From NCBI RefSeq assembly GCF_010015585.1, contig NW_022985069.1, positions 1,039,528-1,103,527 on the forward strand: a stretch of 64,000 nucleotides of DNA, read 5' to 3'. This DNA is from Eremomyces bilateralis CBS 781.70. Taxonomy: Eukaryota > Ascomycota > Dothideomycetes > Eremomycetales > Eremomycetaceae. This document shows, piece by piece, positions 20,847 to 32,412 of this stretch (position 1 is its first letter; each line of letters begins with the position of its first letter). A program made the position numbers and the translations under genes. Under the pieces are notes generated by a model. It saw only the letters and a program-made list of their open reading frames with translations. It made no database searches and was not told the DNA's origin.

Positions 20847-22565
20847 CTATAACGCATTCCTCTTCTCATTCTCCCCCTCCATCCTCCGATCATTCTCCAA
20901 GCTCTCCTCCGCCGCCTCTTCCGCATACCGCTCCACCCGCTCCCTCACTCCCTCATCCCAACACCCCACGATCCTCCCCGCCCCCAGCGCCGCATTCACC
21001 CCATTATCAATCCCCACCGTCAACACCGGCACCCCCCGCGGCATGTTCGTCATGCTCACCAAGCTATCCATCCCATCGCTCTTGCTCGGCTTCACCGGCA
21101 ACCCGATCACCGGAATGCTCTTGTTGAACGCCGCCACCATCCCCGGCAGGTGCGCCGCTCCGCCCGCCGCCGCGATGATCACCCGGACGCCCCGCGCCGA
21201 CGCCTCTTTCGCGTAGGTCGCCATGTATTCCGGTGTGCGGTGCGCCGAGGTAATCTTCTTTTCGTACGCGATCCCGAGCTTCTCGAGCACGGTGTAGACG
21301 TTTGCCAGCACCGTCTGGTCGGAAATCGAGCCTGCCGTGACACTGACGACGGGGTGGCGTGACGGAGCGGGGGGAGCGGTGGTGGGAGGGGGGAGGTTGA
21401 AGCGCTCGGCGCGCAAGGTGTCGAATTCGGCGAGGAGAGGGGCCATGGCGGATTCGGCTTCGCGCATTGTGGACGCGGTGACGGTGACGTGGCCGATTTT
21501 GCGGCCGGGTTTGGACGCGCCTTTGCCGTACATGTGGATCGTTGCGTTCGGGATCGCGAGGGCCTTGAGAAGGAGCGGCTGGTGGCTGTCGGGGTGTTTT
21601 CCACCGAGGATGTTTAGCATGATGGCCGGTCGGGTCTGCTTGAGGCTGTCGGGAGGGATGGGTAGGTCGAGGATTGCTCGCAGGTGGCCCGCGAATTGGG
21701 AGTTAGGACATGCCTCGATCGTGTAATGGCCGGTATTATGTGGTCGAGGAGCAATTTCGTTCACGAGGAGGGAGTCATCTTGGAGGAGGAACAGTTCGAC
21801 TCCAAACACCCCCTTTCCCTCGAATGGCGCCACGGCCTCTTTCGCAAGTTTCTGAGCCGCCTCTTTAACTTTCGTTGACACGCCTCTAACAGGGGCGTAG
21901 ACGAGCTTGCATACGCTGTCTTGTGATATCAGCTCCACTGTCGGATACGCAAAGACACCATCTTTTGTCTTCAGGACCATGACTGCGAGCTCCGTCTTAA
22001 AATCCGCCCATTTCTCAGCATACATGCCCCCTTTAACCTTCCCTAATGCCTCAAAGGCATTATGAACGTCATCTCTTGACTCGACCACATAATTCCCCTT
22101 CCCATCGTACGCTTGCTTCCTTGCTTTGAGCATCATCGGATACCCCAGCTCCACCCCCGCAGCCTCCAAATCCGCAATGAAATCGACCTGGCTCGCTGCT
22201 GCCGTCTTGATAAAATGGCTCTCCAGATACTGCTTTTGCACGTACTTGTCCTGGATCGTTCGGATCGTCTTCCAGCTGGGCTCGACCCTCACGCCCGCAT
22301 TGGCCGCCTCTTCCAGAATCGTCGTGTCGACATGCTCAATCTCAACCGTGAGGATATCGCAGTTACTCGCAAGCTTCCGCACCGCTTCCGATTCCGCGAA
22401 CGATCCATTCACGTGCAGTGCTTTAGGGTGCGCGTGGATTTGCTTTGCGGGTGCTTGATCGGCGTCGAGCACGCTGATCGGGATATTGAGCCGGTTTGAC
22501 TCTTCGATGAGCATCCGCCCCAGTTGGCCTCCTCCTAATAATCCTACTCTTGGGAGATTGTCCAT
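20847..22565 (-). CDS. ade2: phosphoribosylaminoimidazole carboxylase (PurK-PurE fusion)
   Basis: A single exon encodes 572 residues, matching yeast Ade2 at 571. The N-terminal PurK part opens with VGLLGGGQLGRMLIEE and carries the ATP-grasp blocks KARKQAYDGKGN and NEIAPRPHNTGHYTIEA. The C-terminal PurE part opens HPVVSVTAGSISDQTV and carries SAHRTP and GVRVIIAAAGGAAHLPG. The enzyme carboxylates AIR to CAIR in purine synthesis; loss gives red colonies in many fungi. The frame is open 37 codons further upstream, but the only start there is GTG, so the ATG at 22565 is used. In PurE the usual S-D-x-x-x motif is written SISDQT. No intron is needed. Confidence 0.96.
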   Translation of the reverse strand: MDNLPRVGLLGGGQLGRMLIEESNRLNIPISVLDADQAPAKQIHAHPKALHVNGSFAESEAVRKLASNCDILTVEIEHVDTTILEEAANAGVRVEPSWKTIRTIQDKYVQKQYLESHFIKTAAASQVDFIADLEAAGVELGYPMMLKARKQAYDGKGNYVVESRDDVHNAFEALGKVKGGMYAEKWADFKTELAVMVLKTKDGVFAYPTVELISQDSVCKLVYAPVRGVSTKVKEAAQKLAKEAVAPFEGKGVFGVELFLLQDDSLLVNEIAPRPHNTGHYTIEACPNSQFAGHLRAILDLPIPPDSLKQTRPAIMLNILGGKHPDSHQPLLLKALAIPNATIHMYGKGASKPGRKIGHVTVTASTMREAESAMAPLLAEFDTLRAERFNLPPPTTAPPAPSRHPVVSVTAGSISDQTVLANVYTVLEKLGIAYEKKITSAHRTPEYMATYAKEASARGVRVIIAAAGGAAHLPGMVAAFNKSIPVIGLPVKPSKSDGMDSLVSMTNMPRGVPVLTVGIDNGVNAALGAGRIVGCWDEGVRERVERYAEEAAEESLENDRRMEGENEKRNAL

Positions 22566-24119
22566 TTTTTCTGTGGAGCGATATCGGGCTTCTCCAGCAC
22601 TGAAGACGGCAATCGCAAATGAGTGATGGTGAGATGTCCTGGTGTAAATTGCGATCCAATGACGAATATCATCCACCGTGACCTTCCAGGTGTCTCTATT
22701 AACAAAAGGGTACCTTCACACTTGAATGGGATCACTTAGACTTGGAGTGGTTATTGCCACCGTTTGTTTGTCACATATCATGAAATTTTCACGTCATCAG
22801 GTTTCTGCTGAGTTGAGGTCAAAGGTAGGGGAATCCGGCGATATGATTGGTTCATTCTCCAGGATTTGGCCGTCGCCGAGTAAACAACTTTTCAACCTTC
22901 GAGCTCAATTCTGTGTTATCAGCTCCGAGAATAGCATTTGAACTATTGGGGTGAAAATCCATTGCACATTTCAGGTCAATGAGACAATGACATTCCCCAG
23001 TCCTCGTCGGCATGCATTGTTTTCGACACTGCCTCCCGCGTACACTGCGGCACAACAGCGGATACTAACAAGCTTCATCGGCCATCGGAAAATTTTGACG
23101 ATGATATCTGATATAGTCAGCTCTATTATTAAGGGATTGAGACTAGAGGTAAATTTCATATGTCAATCCATTGAGATAAACAGTCAAGAATCAAGATCTC
23201 CTTATCTAATAGTACTTATCTAATACACTCCAAAGTCCAGACGGCACTGCTTGGCTTTGTCTCCTTCGGTGCTCACATAACTTAAGACGGTTTTGGTCTT
23301 AATTCTTAGTGTCACTTACCCTTCTGGCACGATTTCGAATTACTCAATTAATTAACATGTTGTGTTAAAACAAACCCAGGCCAAGACAATCTTGTGTATT
23401 AGACTTGGGCCCTTTTTCATCTTTAGCCTGGCATAACTCTTACTACTAGATACGCAGTCAGCTTTTATTCAGCAAGTTTGACGGCGGTTCGCGATCCTCC
23501 AGGCTCCCATTCATTCAACTTCCCCTTTAGCTTCAATGACCTGATAACCCATTCCTTCTTTCTCTCAAGTCTACCTTCTTATAGAGTGCACCACCTTGTT
23601 CATATTGGCATCTCATATATCTCCAATTGGCTTGTCATTGTCTACTCTAGGTTGTACTGTCCGGTTCGGTTTGCTACGGTCCGATACAGCTGCTTTTTCA
23701 AAACCGCAAGGTCCCAGCATGTCCAGATTCGCCTTGAGTTTCAGTCATACCAGTAGTCCTCCCCTAAGCACATCCGCAAACGCTATTTGCTGAAAGCGAA
23801 CCATGTATACACCAGCGGACCTTCATCACCGGGCTTCCAGTCACAGAATATCCGATATGAACGAGTCCATTCACACTTTCAAGATGGTCACGAGGCTGAT
23901 AGACCCACAAACGAAGGAGTGACTGAGTTACCAATCCATATTGAGGAGAGGAAGCAGACCTTCAGCAGAATCATCAAGGACAGCGACAGAAAGACGGGAC
24001 CCGGCAGAATAAACGTTCAAGATGAGGGCATTTTAGTCAGAACTTATCTTCCGAGATGGATCGAAAACCGAATCATCAGACATCAACCGAGGATGTCCCT
24101 CCTCAAAGTCGGCTTCGTT
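22566..24119. other. ade2 promoter and AT-rich spacer
   Basis: 1.55 kb without an intact gene. 22900-23450 is AT-rich. An ATG at 23803 opens a 38-codon frame that may be the original start of the broken transporter just downstream, but its link is unclear. Confidence 0.4.
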
Positions 24120-25522
24120 TCATACCGGTGCTGAGGAAGATCTTGAGAAACATGCCGCGAATATCGCCACAACCACCATCACCGACCCGAATGAGATATG
24201 GTGGGACGAGCCGGCCGATCTAGACCTGCGAACCCGATGTACTAGCCAATAGGGGTGAAATGAACCAACGTCGGCATCATTTCCGTCATGCCCTTCATCA
24301 CCCCTCTCGCCTCCTCTATATTCGCCCCCTGTGTCCCTGAAGTAATGATAGAATTCCGCTCCCCTAACCAAGCCTAGCAATATTCGTGGTGTCAGTATAC
24401 GTCCTTGGCTTTGCATTTGGGCCGGTCGTTGCGGCGCCGCTAAACGAGATATGTGGCAGACTGCCGGCATACCGAGTTAGCAGCGTGTTGTTCGTTGTGT
24501 TCTCCGTCGCTTATGCGTTGAGCACGAACATGGGCATGCTGATCGTTTTCCACTTTCTCATGGGCTGTTGCGGAGGTGTACCCTTGACCATCGGAGCGGG
24601 ATCCATTATGGACGTCATGCCCACGGAAAAGCGTGGAGGTGCTCTAGCAATCTGGATCACGGGCCCTATCATAGAGCCAGTCATCGGCCCAGTTGTTGGA
24701 GGGTTTCTTTCAGAGGCTAAGGGTTGGCGGTGGGTGTTCTGGCTCCTGACAATCGTCACTGGCGCGCTCGGATTGGTTGTATTGTTTGTTCTGAGAGAAA
24801 CATATGCACCGATCCTCCAGGGAAAGAAAGCAAAGAGACTCCGAAAGTAAACCGGCAATCCTGCTCAGCGGTCCCGCCTTGATACTGGACTGTCACGCGC
24901 CGATCTCGTGAAGCGCAGCATTTTACTGCCCACGAAGATATTCTTATTCAGGCCCGTTATGTCGGTTATGGCCGTCTACGGCATCTTGTATATCCTCTAT
25001 ACCACCTTCACCAAGAAAATGGGGACACACTCATACCGGAGCACCGAATACCCTTCTCCCATACCCTCCCCGGCTCCCCGGCGATTCCTGCTGGGCTATT
25101 CATATATGGATGGACAGTCCAACATCAAGTGCATTGGATCGTCCCAATGCTTGGTACAGCAATTACGGGCGTAGGGATTATGACGGCCTTTGTCAGTGTG
25201 ATCCGATTTTTCTATTCACATTATTTGTATGTTCAACTTCGAGCAACATCCAGCTAACGTCACCTTCCATTAGATCCCTCTCCAAGTCTACCTTGTCGAT
25301 GCGTTCACTTTGCATGCCGCAAGTGCCATCTGGGCGAGCAACATCGTCCGTTCCATTGCAGCCACCTTGCTTCGTCTGTGTGCACTACAGATGTACGATG
25401 CATTAGAGCTGGGTTGGGGCAACTCGTTGCTTGGATTTATGGCGTTGATACTTGTGCCTGTGCCCGTCATCTTCCGAAAATACGGGCCGTACCTACGAGA
25501 ACAGTATCCATTGTCGCTGTAG
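24120..25522 (+). pseudogene. broken DHA1-type MFS drug exporter
   Basis: Pieces of one major-facilitator protein lie in order but in different frames. A cytosolic part (AANIATTTITDPNEIWWDEP) is near 24130-24225. The first membrane helix region is 24255-24370. The longest intact piece, 24386-24848, carries YVLGFAFGPVVAAPLNEICG, the GMLIVFHFLMGCCGG helix, and RGGALAIWITGPIIEPVIGP, the last being motif C of proton antiporters. Then come a loop and helix with FLFRPVMSVMAVYGILYILYTT, and the end piece 25275-25522 with LVDAFTLHAASAIWASNIVRS and YLREQYPLSL. At least four interruptions (stops and frame changes, for example the stop at 24848 and a frame change near 25018) cannot be explained by introns. 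The intact relatives are DHA1 multidrug or mycotoxin exporters. The gene seems recently lost, as motifs are still sharp. Confidence 0.8.
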
Positions 25523-26342
25523 GATTGAGTTTTAAAGTTCCATCGATTATTTGTCGACCTAGTCTCAAAAAGGTCGCATATCAAATCAACACCCCATCCA
25601 TAGCGAGCCGGGTAGAGTGACAGGCGTGCTTGATACCTATTCTATACAACTTATGAAATTGATTTCTCTACAATATCAACCACGTATTCTACATCCTTTT
25701 CATAGTACTCTAAATTCCAGCAGGGGCCTGGATGTGGCCGAGGTTTGCGAACCGGTTGGATTCCAATTCCTCCCGGACAGTTCCCAATCTCGAACATCAC
25801 CTGTGAATGTCGCCACTATCTATCGTATTCATGCGAGGGACAGAGGGAATGCCCCGAATGCCATTCGACAGTCAACTTGGGCTTCGCTATTAATATCTTT
25901 GTTTCTATCTCCCTTACACTCATTGGCGATCACTCTACGATGCGGACAGGTGCCCTCCCCCTCGTCCTCCGGATTCCACGAATCCAGAACATGGCCACGG
26001 CTGTGCCCAGCCTTAGCAAAGTCAAATGACGAGATGGATACGAGACCATGTAAATGCCTAGGTATACAAGTAAATGTAACCTCTCTGAATTCTTCTTTGG
26101 TCTTTTCGGCAGCTTTCCTCCCGTTGCTTGTCATTTGTGTCATCGGTCCACTCTTACTACCGTACCACATAAGCATACGGCTAGATGCGTTCATGATTTG
26201 TCAATGACACTACAATACTACGAATCTACGATATTCTTGTATACCTTCGTTATATTGTTCTTTGAAGATGCGGAACTTTTACCCCTGCGCAGCTTCCTCT
26301 TCATTGCCGGTATTCTTCAAGTTCATCCATCCCATCTGAGCC
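25523..26342. other. intergenic
   Basis: 820 bases. Several open frames overlap on both strands but none resembles a known protein. It probably includes the promoter of the glycosyltransferase gene. Confidence 0.4.
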
Positions 26343-27741
26343 ATGTATGGGCGATTGCAATTTGTTTCACCAACCAGAATATGGAGCCTCTGTCTTATCT
26401 TCCCGTTGCTGGCGACCGTCTATCTCTTCTCTACCTCAGGAACCCATTGGTCGGGGGTAGCGAAATCGACCGACCCTTTACTCGGTGCTAGTGGGCAGAA
26501 AAGCCAGCCACGTCCACCAAATCCGCCGAAAGATGACTACTGCGATCGATTCCCAGATCCAGGAAATGTGGTGATATCAGTCCGGACGGGCGCTACGGAG
26601 GCTATGGATAAGCTGCCGACCATTCTTACGACCTATCTCCAGTGCGCCAAACATGTCATTCTGTTCTCCGACATGGAGCAGTGGATCATGGGACAGCACG
26701 TCCACGATGCATTAGAACGAGTTGCACCGTCGATTAGAGACAGCCGCCCGGAGTTCGAGCTCTATAGGAAGCAACAGGAGCTCAAACGCCAGAATCGGAT
26801 GCATGAGATTCCTTCGCTTCGGGATATGAAGGAGGGAGATAAATCGGCTGCCTGGATATTGGACAAATATAAACATCTACACACGATCCAACGAACATGG
26901 GAATTATATCCTGATATGGATTGGTATGTCTTCCTTGAGGCCGATACATACTTGGTCTGGGCGAATCTCCTGGCCTATCTATCCACTCTGGACGCGACGA
27001 AAACCACCTACTTCGGATCACTGTCGCTAATCAATGACCTTGGTTTTGCACACGGCGGTAGCGGATACTTCTTTTCCAAACCGACCATTAGCAACTTAAC
27101 AGTCGACCACCCCGGAGCTGCCGCCGAATGGGATCAGAAGCTGTCCGACGAATGTTGTGGAGACTTTACAGCATCTCGAGCATTCGCGGATGTGGGTATC
27201 GAGCTGAAGAGCGTCTGGCCCATCATCCAAGGAGAAAGCTTAGATACCATACCTTTCGGACCAGACTACTGGTGTAAGCCGGTAGTCACGATGCATCACG
27301 TTCAACCAACCGAGGCAAGGAAACTCTATGATTTTGAGCGGCATAGAGCTCACTATAAGGTGCGTATCATCGCACCCATCCTACTCGCATGGACAATAAC
27401 ACAAACTTAAATAGAAGCCCCTCAGTTTTTCGGAGCTATTCACTGATTTAGAGTTTCCGGTTATAATCTCATCACGCGAAGATTGGGACAATCTATCAGA
27501 AAACAAAGAATTTACGACCGATACACTTGAAGCATGCCGCGCGGCATGTCATGACGCAGACGATTGTTTCCAGTTTCACTTCAATGGCGAGCTATGCAGA
27601 CTTCACGACAGGATCCGAATGGGCACACGCAAAGATCCGGAAGGCGAAAAGCGCTGGACGAGTGAGTGGCGGGTCGATAAAATCAACAAATGGGTCAAAA
27701 ATAACTTGCCATGCAAGATGAAGAAGCCATGGGAGACGTGA
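26343..27741 (+). CDS. GT31-like type II membrane glycosyltransferase with Cys-rich tail
   Basis: Two exons (26343-27359, 27415-27741) give 447 residues. A short cytosolic end is followed by one hydrophobic anchor (about residues 14-30), then a Pro-rich stem and the lumenal domain. VVISVRTGATEAMDKLPTIL, CAKHVILFSDM, a Trp/Tyr-rich block, and the metal-binding DxD-type WYVFLEADTYLVW follow in the order seen in the fungal Fringe/GT31 group. FAHGGSGYFFSK is the acceptor-side loop. Exon 2 adds a Cys-rich module with EACRAACHDADDCFQFHF and LCRLHDRIRMG, like the PAN/Apple-type tails found on related fungal enzymes. It probably adds a sugar to glycoproteins or glycolipids in the Golgi; donor and acceptor are unknown. 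The intron and both exons are in phase 0. Confidence 0.8.
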
Positions 27742-29977
27742 AATATCGTTGGTAAAGACTGTGGCATGGCCCGTTATTTTGAGTCAGAATAGACCGGTAA
27801 AGCATTGAATGGGGATAAAGGGGCAAACATTTCGAGGTATGGCACCCTTTATCCGTTAAAATCCTTTGTTGACAGATGATTTTTTGTCCATTCAGTTGGG
27901 TCTCACAATATCATTGTCCTAATATTCTTTCAGTGCTCAATCCTCGGTTCGAGGAGACCGCTCCCACCCATTGTCCATAGTCCTATATTGTTACGCCTAC
28001 AGTTCCAGCTCTTTAACCCGGACCACAAGTCTCGCGCAACATAAGTACCGACCAGGCGTCAAGGTGGTCTTTAATACTTCAGAGCACTCCCAACACTGAG
28101 TTTTACCCAACTGCAATCCGAACTTCAAAGCCAAGATGCCGACTGGGTGGGCTCGCGACTGGTCCTTCGAGACCGCTAGCCGGACTCATAAAACCCCCGA
28201 CCACCCCAATTGACACACACAAGGGCAAAGGCCCTGACAAGTCGCCAAGGCGACGATCAACCAGATCAGATGTGGGCAACAACCTGGCTCCGCAGACGCT
28301 CAGCCTCCGTGTCAGCGATCGCAATCGCTACCAGTATCAGTGGTTCAAAACGCTCACATCTGGCTACCAACGGCGCCAACGCCGTCCCCAAGTGAAATCT
28401 TGACGATAATCGGGGACCAGTGACAATTCGAGTCTGATGAGGAGTGGAGTGGTCACGAAGTGCGTCCGAATCTTGGGATTGGGCATTATCGTGGACCCTG
28501 GACCAATCTGGCTCTTCCGAACGGAGGCCTTCAATAGGCGCAACCACATGCAGAGCAGAAGCCCGCATGCCTTGGTTCCTTCCCTCTAGTTTAGGATAGG
28601 GGAAGAAAAATGGGGACCGGTGGATGTGATTTTTTACCCTTAGAATAGCCATCCAGGCTGGTGGATCTTGACCACGGCCAGTATCTCTGCAAACGAGACT
28701 GAACTGGTGGTGGATATCTGCTTTCAACCCCGGGAGTTTGCGGTTTGCGGAAGCTCCTTTTAAGACCTTGCGAGAGCTAAGTCCTTTCCAAGCGTGTGAA
28801 ACCGTCTCTGCTATAGCACACTTAGGACGCTCTCTGCGCACATCCTGAGACTCAAAAAAGGGATTTCGAGTACTGACTTGTGCAAATATTTCATCGTAGA
28901 AGGCTTCCATATCTCCAAAGTGATAATTCTATGCCATTGTTGGAGAGCAGGAAGCATACACTCCGCTTGTAGCGAGAGCCATATTTCATGCTTCAATCAG
29001 TTCTATCGAGCCCCTTTCCTGCCCCACCTCTGTCAAAAAATTGGACCCTGTGCCGAAGTCACTACAGTTATGCAGAATAGGCTGAAGCCGTCGACGCTCG
29101 ATGCCAGCAAAGAATTCTTCTAACGACGGAGGTTGCTAGGCAGACTGTAGAGGGGATTAGAAGGCTCTCTGGATTCTAGATTAAATAGCTTCATTATATT
29201 TCAGCATAATGGCGGAGAATAAACGGGCTTACGGAGATTGGGAACTACATTAAGTTATCGTTTGGACCGCATTATCGTTTAGAGTGTCGGCGACTACCTC
29301 TACGGTTAGCATTTAGAAATGGTACTTACGACTTACGCGGATTATGGATCATACCTTCACCAGAATGTGCCTGTTGAGATTGCTTAGAGCCACATTACCT
29401 CCAGATAGCCCCTGAGCGGCGGAGACAGTCTTTTCGACTCTCTTCCCAGGTCCCTGTTGTTTAAATCCAATCATCGGTTTATACCATTGATGCTGCGCTC
29501 CTCGGAAAAAAGCGAGTGTAACATCCATATTTTGTTGACGATTCGAACTGAAGCATAAGGCCGAGGAGGAATAATCTTCGTTGCATAGTAGTCGTGATCG
29601 AAACAGATCAGTGGTTGGTCTCTTAAAAAGGAGGCTTTGGAGGTCGGTGATCCAGGGCAACGCCACATGGGAAACATGGGTCAAGGAAGGGGACAAGAGT
29701 CAGGACGTCCGGGCCAAAATGGCATGCATACGATTACGGGCTACTGCTTACTACGTACTTAGGGACTAGGGACAGACATGGTGTCAGGCGTGCTCAACTT
29801 TCAGGAAATAATTGGAGAGTTAATTCGACTTCTTGATATAGGCTATCTTCCCAAGCGGTCCGATCTTCTAACCTTAATGCGCATTTCTCTAGTTATATTA
29901 CATTTTGCATGATCAATTGATCGTTGGTCGTCCACGATCAATGATCTGTGACTGACACGTCACTGTCAAATGTCAAT
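27742..29977. other. 2.2-kb region with only an orphan frame
   Basis: Apart from the uncertain minus-strand frame at 28266-28910 I see no gene. 28100-28400 is richer in C and G than its surroundings, while 29150-29350 is AT-rich. No terminal repeats or transposase motifs were noticed. Confidence 0.4.
28266..28910 (-). CDS. orphan ORF, 214 residues, doubtful
   Basis: The frame starts with a true ATG (28910) and runs 214 codons without an intron. The product begins MEAFYDEIFAQVSTRNPFFE. It is rich in Arg, Pro and Ser, with no domain, signal peptide or membrane segment that I recognise. Codon use does not look biased in the way of neighbouring conserved genes. It may be a chance frame, a young gene, or a decayed one. 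Confidence 0.25.
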   Translation of the reverse strand: MEAFYDEIFAQVSTRNPFFESQDVRRERPKCAIAETVSHAWKGLSSRKVLKGASANRKLPGLKADIHHQFSLVCRDTGRGQDPPAWMAILRVKNHIHRSPFFFPYPKLEGRNQGMRASALHVVAPIEGLRSEEPDWSRVHDNAQSQDSDALRDHSTPHQTRIVTGPRLSSRFHLGTALAPLVARCERFEPLILVAIAIADTEAERLRSQVVAHI

Positions 29978-31046
29978 ATGTCCGATGATTTCTTCAACTC
30001 TTTTGATCCGCGAGCAACGAATCGAGAACATGAGACAAAAGCTCCCATTATCGTAGCGGTCCACACTAGCCTGCTGGTTATCGCGCTTATTTTGTACATC
30101 TGCCGCATGGTCTCCAGGTCGCGACCAACTTTCAACCTCCACTGGGATGATTATCTGATCACCATTGCGATGGTAAGCTTCAGTTTGGACACAGTATGTT
30201 GCAGAAATAGGACTATGTCTAAAGGTCCTGGTTCTAATAAGCTATTCGATCATGATATACACCATTACGCTTGGCTATGGACGACGTTTCGAATTAATCA
30301 CTGATGGGACCCAGTACGTCAAGATGATTTGGGTCACTCAGGTCCTTTGGCAATGGGGATTGACTTTCATCAAGCTCTCCGTTGCAGCAATGCTTCTTCG
30401 GATTCAAAGGGCTACTGTCTGGAGAATTGGCATGAGTGCATGCATAGTATACCTCGTCGTATTTGCCGTCGTCACGATGTCCTTACAGTTGACTGAGTGC
30501 AAACCACTTGAGTTCTATTGGAACAAATCGATCATCCAAGGAACTTGCCGGTCTCGACACGACGTCTGGAAGGCGATCTTGGCGACGTCGATTGCCATCA
30601 TATTTTCCGACGTCCTATTTTCGCTCCTCCCTCTCACCTTCATCTTTTTACTCAACCGCCCTCTACGAGACAAGTTAGTTCTCGCCTTTCTCATGGGTCT
30701 GGGGCTACTCTGTGCAGTTGCTGGTATCCGGAAGTTGTTCTTCATCTCGGTTGTCCAACCCCAGCAGGATATGGCATGGGACGCGGTCGAGATGGGATTG
30801 TGGGCTTCCGCCGAATCATATATCGGCATCATGGCCGCGTGTATCCCCTGCCTTCGTGCGATGTTCGAGAACGGACTCAAGAAAATGGGCATATCTCTCA
30901 CATCACCCCGGGCGACACAGCGAAGCACCATCGGTGGAACAAAGCCGTCAGGACGGTTCGCACTGACTTGGGACACCACTGAAAGATACTGTACATATCT
31001 TATCCATTATAAAATTCTACTTCCGTCCGAGCAACACATCTCCTAG
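29978..31046 (+). CDS. fungal rhodopsin-domain (Pth11-related) seven-helix membrane protein
   Basis: Two exons (29978-30172, 30225-31046) give 338 residues. Seven hydrophobic helices can be picked out: IIVAVHTSLLVIALILYICR, the DDYLITIAM-VLVLISYSIMIYT helix spanning the intron, WQWGLTFIKLSVAAMLLRIQ, ACIVYLVVFAVVTM, the AIIFSDVLFSLLPLTFIFLL helix, LVLAFLMGLGLLCAVAGIRK, and the MGLWASAESYIGIMAACIPC segment. The WDDY turn, the QLTECKP-x-x-YW loop and the ExxxGIxAACIPxLRxxF end are signatures of the large fungal rhodopsin-domain family (PF20684-type), which includes Pth11-like receptors but lacks the retinal lysine pattern of true opsins. Ligand and role are unknown. The upstream frame extends only to a GTG, so ATG 29978 is used. 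The last 25 residues are unusual and a further 3' intron cannot be excluded. Confidence 0.85.
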
Positions 31047-31068
31047 TCCTCAGCAACTTGGCTATCCA

Positions 31069-31606
31069 TTACTTCATCCCAGAGGTTCCTCCACTCTTCT
31101 CGCCGCCAGAAACCGGCCCCTTAGTGAAACTAATACCTGTCAGCGACATGTATTTACCGGGACATAACCCACATCGGTTGTCTACTCACTTATCCCACAT
31201 CTTCCCAATCGATCCCCGCCTCGTCCTTTGATCTTCGATACTCGCTCGTCGCTGGGCAGCGTTCATATTGTTGGGGTCCCGCTTCTCGGCTTGGAGGCTG
31301 GCGAACGGAACCATGCCGCCGAATCCGGTGGCTCCGGAGGACTGCGGGAATAGGTTGTTAATTTTGGATTCACGACAAAGCCCAGACTGGGCTACAGCGT
31401 AAGGTGCTCACTCTGCGTCCCTCCCCTGTGCCGCTACCGCTACCCGGATTGAACTGCTGGCCGGACAGCTGGCTGGTATGGTCGGCTTCTTGCTTCAGCA
31501 TGTTGACATTGGTATCGCTCGTTGGGTTGAGCGCCTCCTTGAATTTGTCGGCCGAAAAGCCCTTTTTGCTGTTTGTGTGCGGTGAGCTTTGAAACCAGGA
31601 AGACAT
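31069..31606 (-). CDS. small conserved fungal protein, 135 residues
   Basis: Three exons (31412-31606, 31190-31341, 31069-31129) close in frame. The product begins MSSWFQSSPHTNSKKGFSAD, continues KFKEALNPTSDTNVNMLKQE, then SSGATGFGGMVPFASLQAEK, a basic Arg-rich part, and ends KMWDNFTKGPVSGGEKSGG. There is no membrane segment or signal. It looks like a small, hydrophilic, conserved Ascomycota protein. I recall similar sequences annotated only as hypothetical. For intron 2 the acceptor at 31130 is required, since the earlier AG would give an immediate stop. Its stop codon lies 22 bases from that of the convergent rhodopsin-domain gene. Confidence 0.75.
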
Positions 31607-32412
31607 GATGTGTTTGATTATTCAGTATTGTCAAATGTGATAGGAATATTAGTGAACGAAGGAATGATGCAGCGAGACCTATACCATATATGATCCGAGA
31701 TCGTGGCCAATTTATTGGGGGTGGTCTAAACGTTGGCGAATCCCTGGGCTCTCGGTCATCATGCTAGTATTCTCTCACCTGATGATTAGAGACTACCAAT
31801 CGGACTTTATTCCTGGCCTGTGTACTGACAGGTTTCTGGTTAAGGGACACAAATCAACCAGTCGAGATGCGTGAATTTAGGGGTCATGATGTATGTTGTT
31901 CAGTTCCCTTGAAATATGACGAAATGGAAACAAGGATGAAGGAGGTCAAATTAAGCCGCTCCTAATTGGCGATTTCTCCATGCATCTAACCGCTTAGGGA
32001 TTAGTGCAGTGGAACAGTTCCTTGAGCCACTCGAGGTTCGATATCGGATCGAAAGGGTCTGGGGAGAGGACCCTGAAATAGAGCATTGGGAAAAGCATGG
32101 ATCAGGATGCCACAGAGGATAAGTAGATTTCATTCCATGTCACCACGACGGACTTATAATCCCATGGCTCACCGAAGTCTATTATGATACAAGCATGTTA
32201 AGCCCCCTCCACCAAATATAATCAAATATAATCAAATACGCATGCTCAAACCGAAGAGCTATCTGGTCGCTGGAACGCGATATGGGCTTCTGGCATATCT
32301 ATATTTTGCTGAACTAAGGCATTACCCTTCTCGTCCTTCCGTGCCTACACAGATTAGTAAAGTCTCCTGCTAACGACCATGATCCACCCACTGCATATCT
32401 CTTTCTTAGCTT
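31607..32412. other. intergenic
   Basis: 806 bases holding the promoter of the small minus-strand gene and the 3' side of the broken membrane gene. Short tandem AATATAATCAAATATAATCAAAT is seen near 32216. Confidence 0.4.

Noticed and set aside
22566-22676. 37-codon upstream extension of Ade2
   Set aside because: The only start codon in that stretch is GTG, and Ade2 proteins start right before the VGLLGGGQLG motif, as the ATG at 22565 does.
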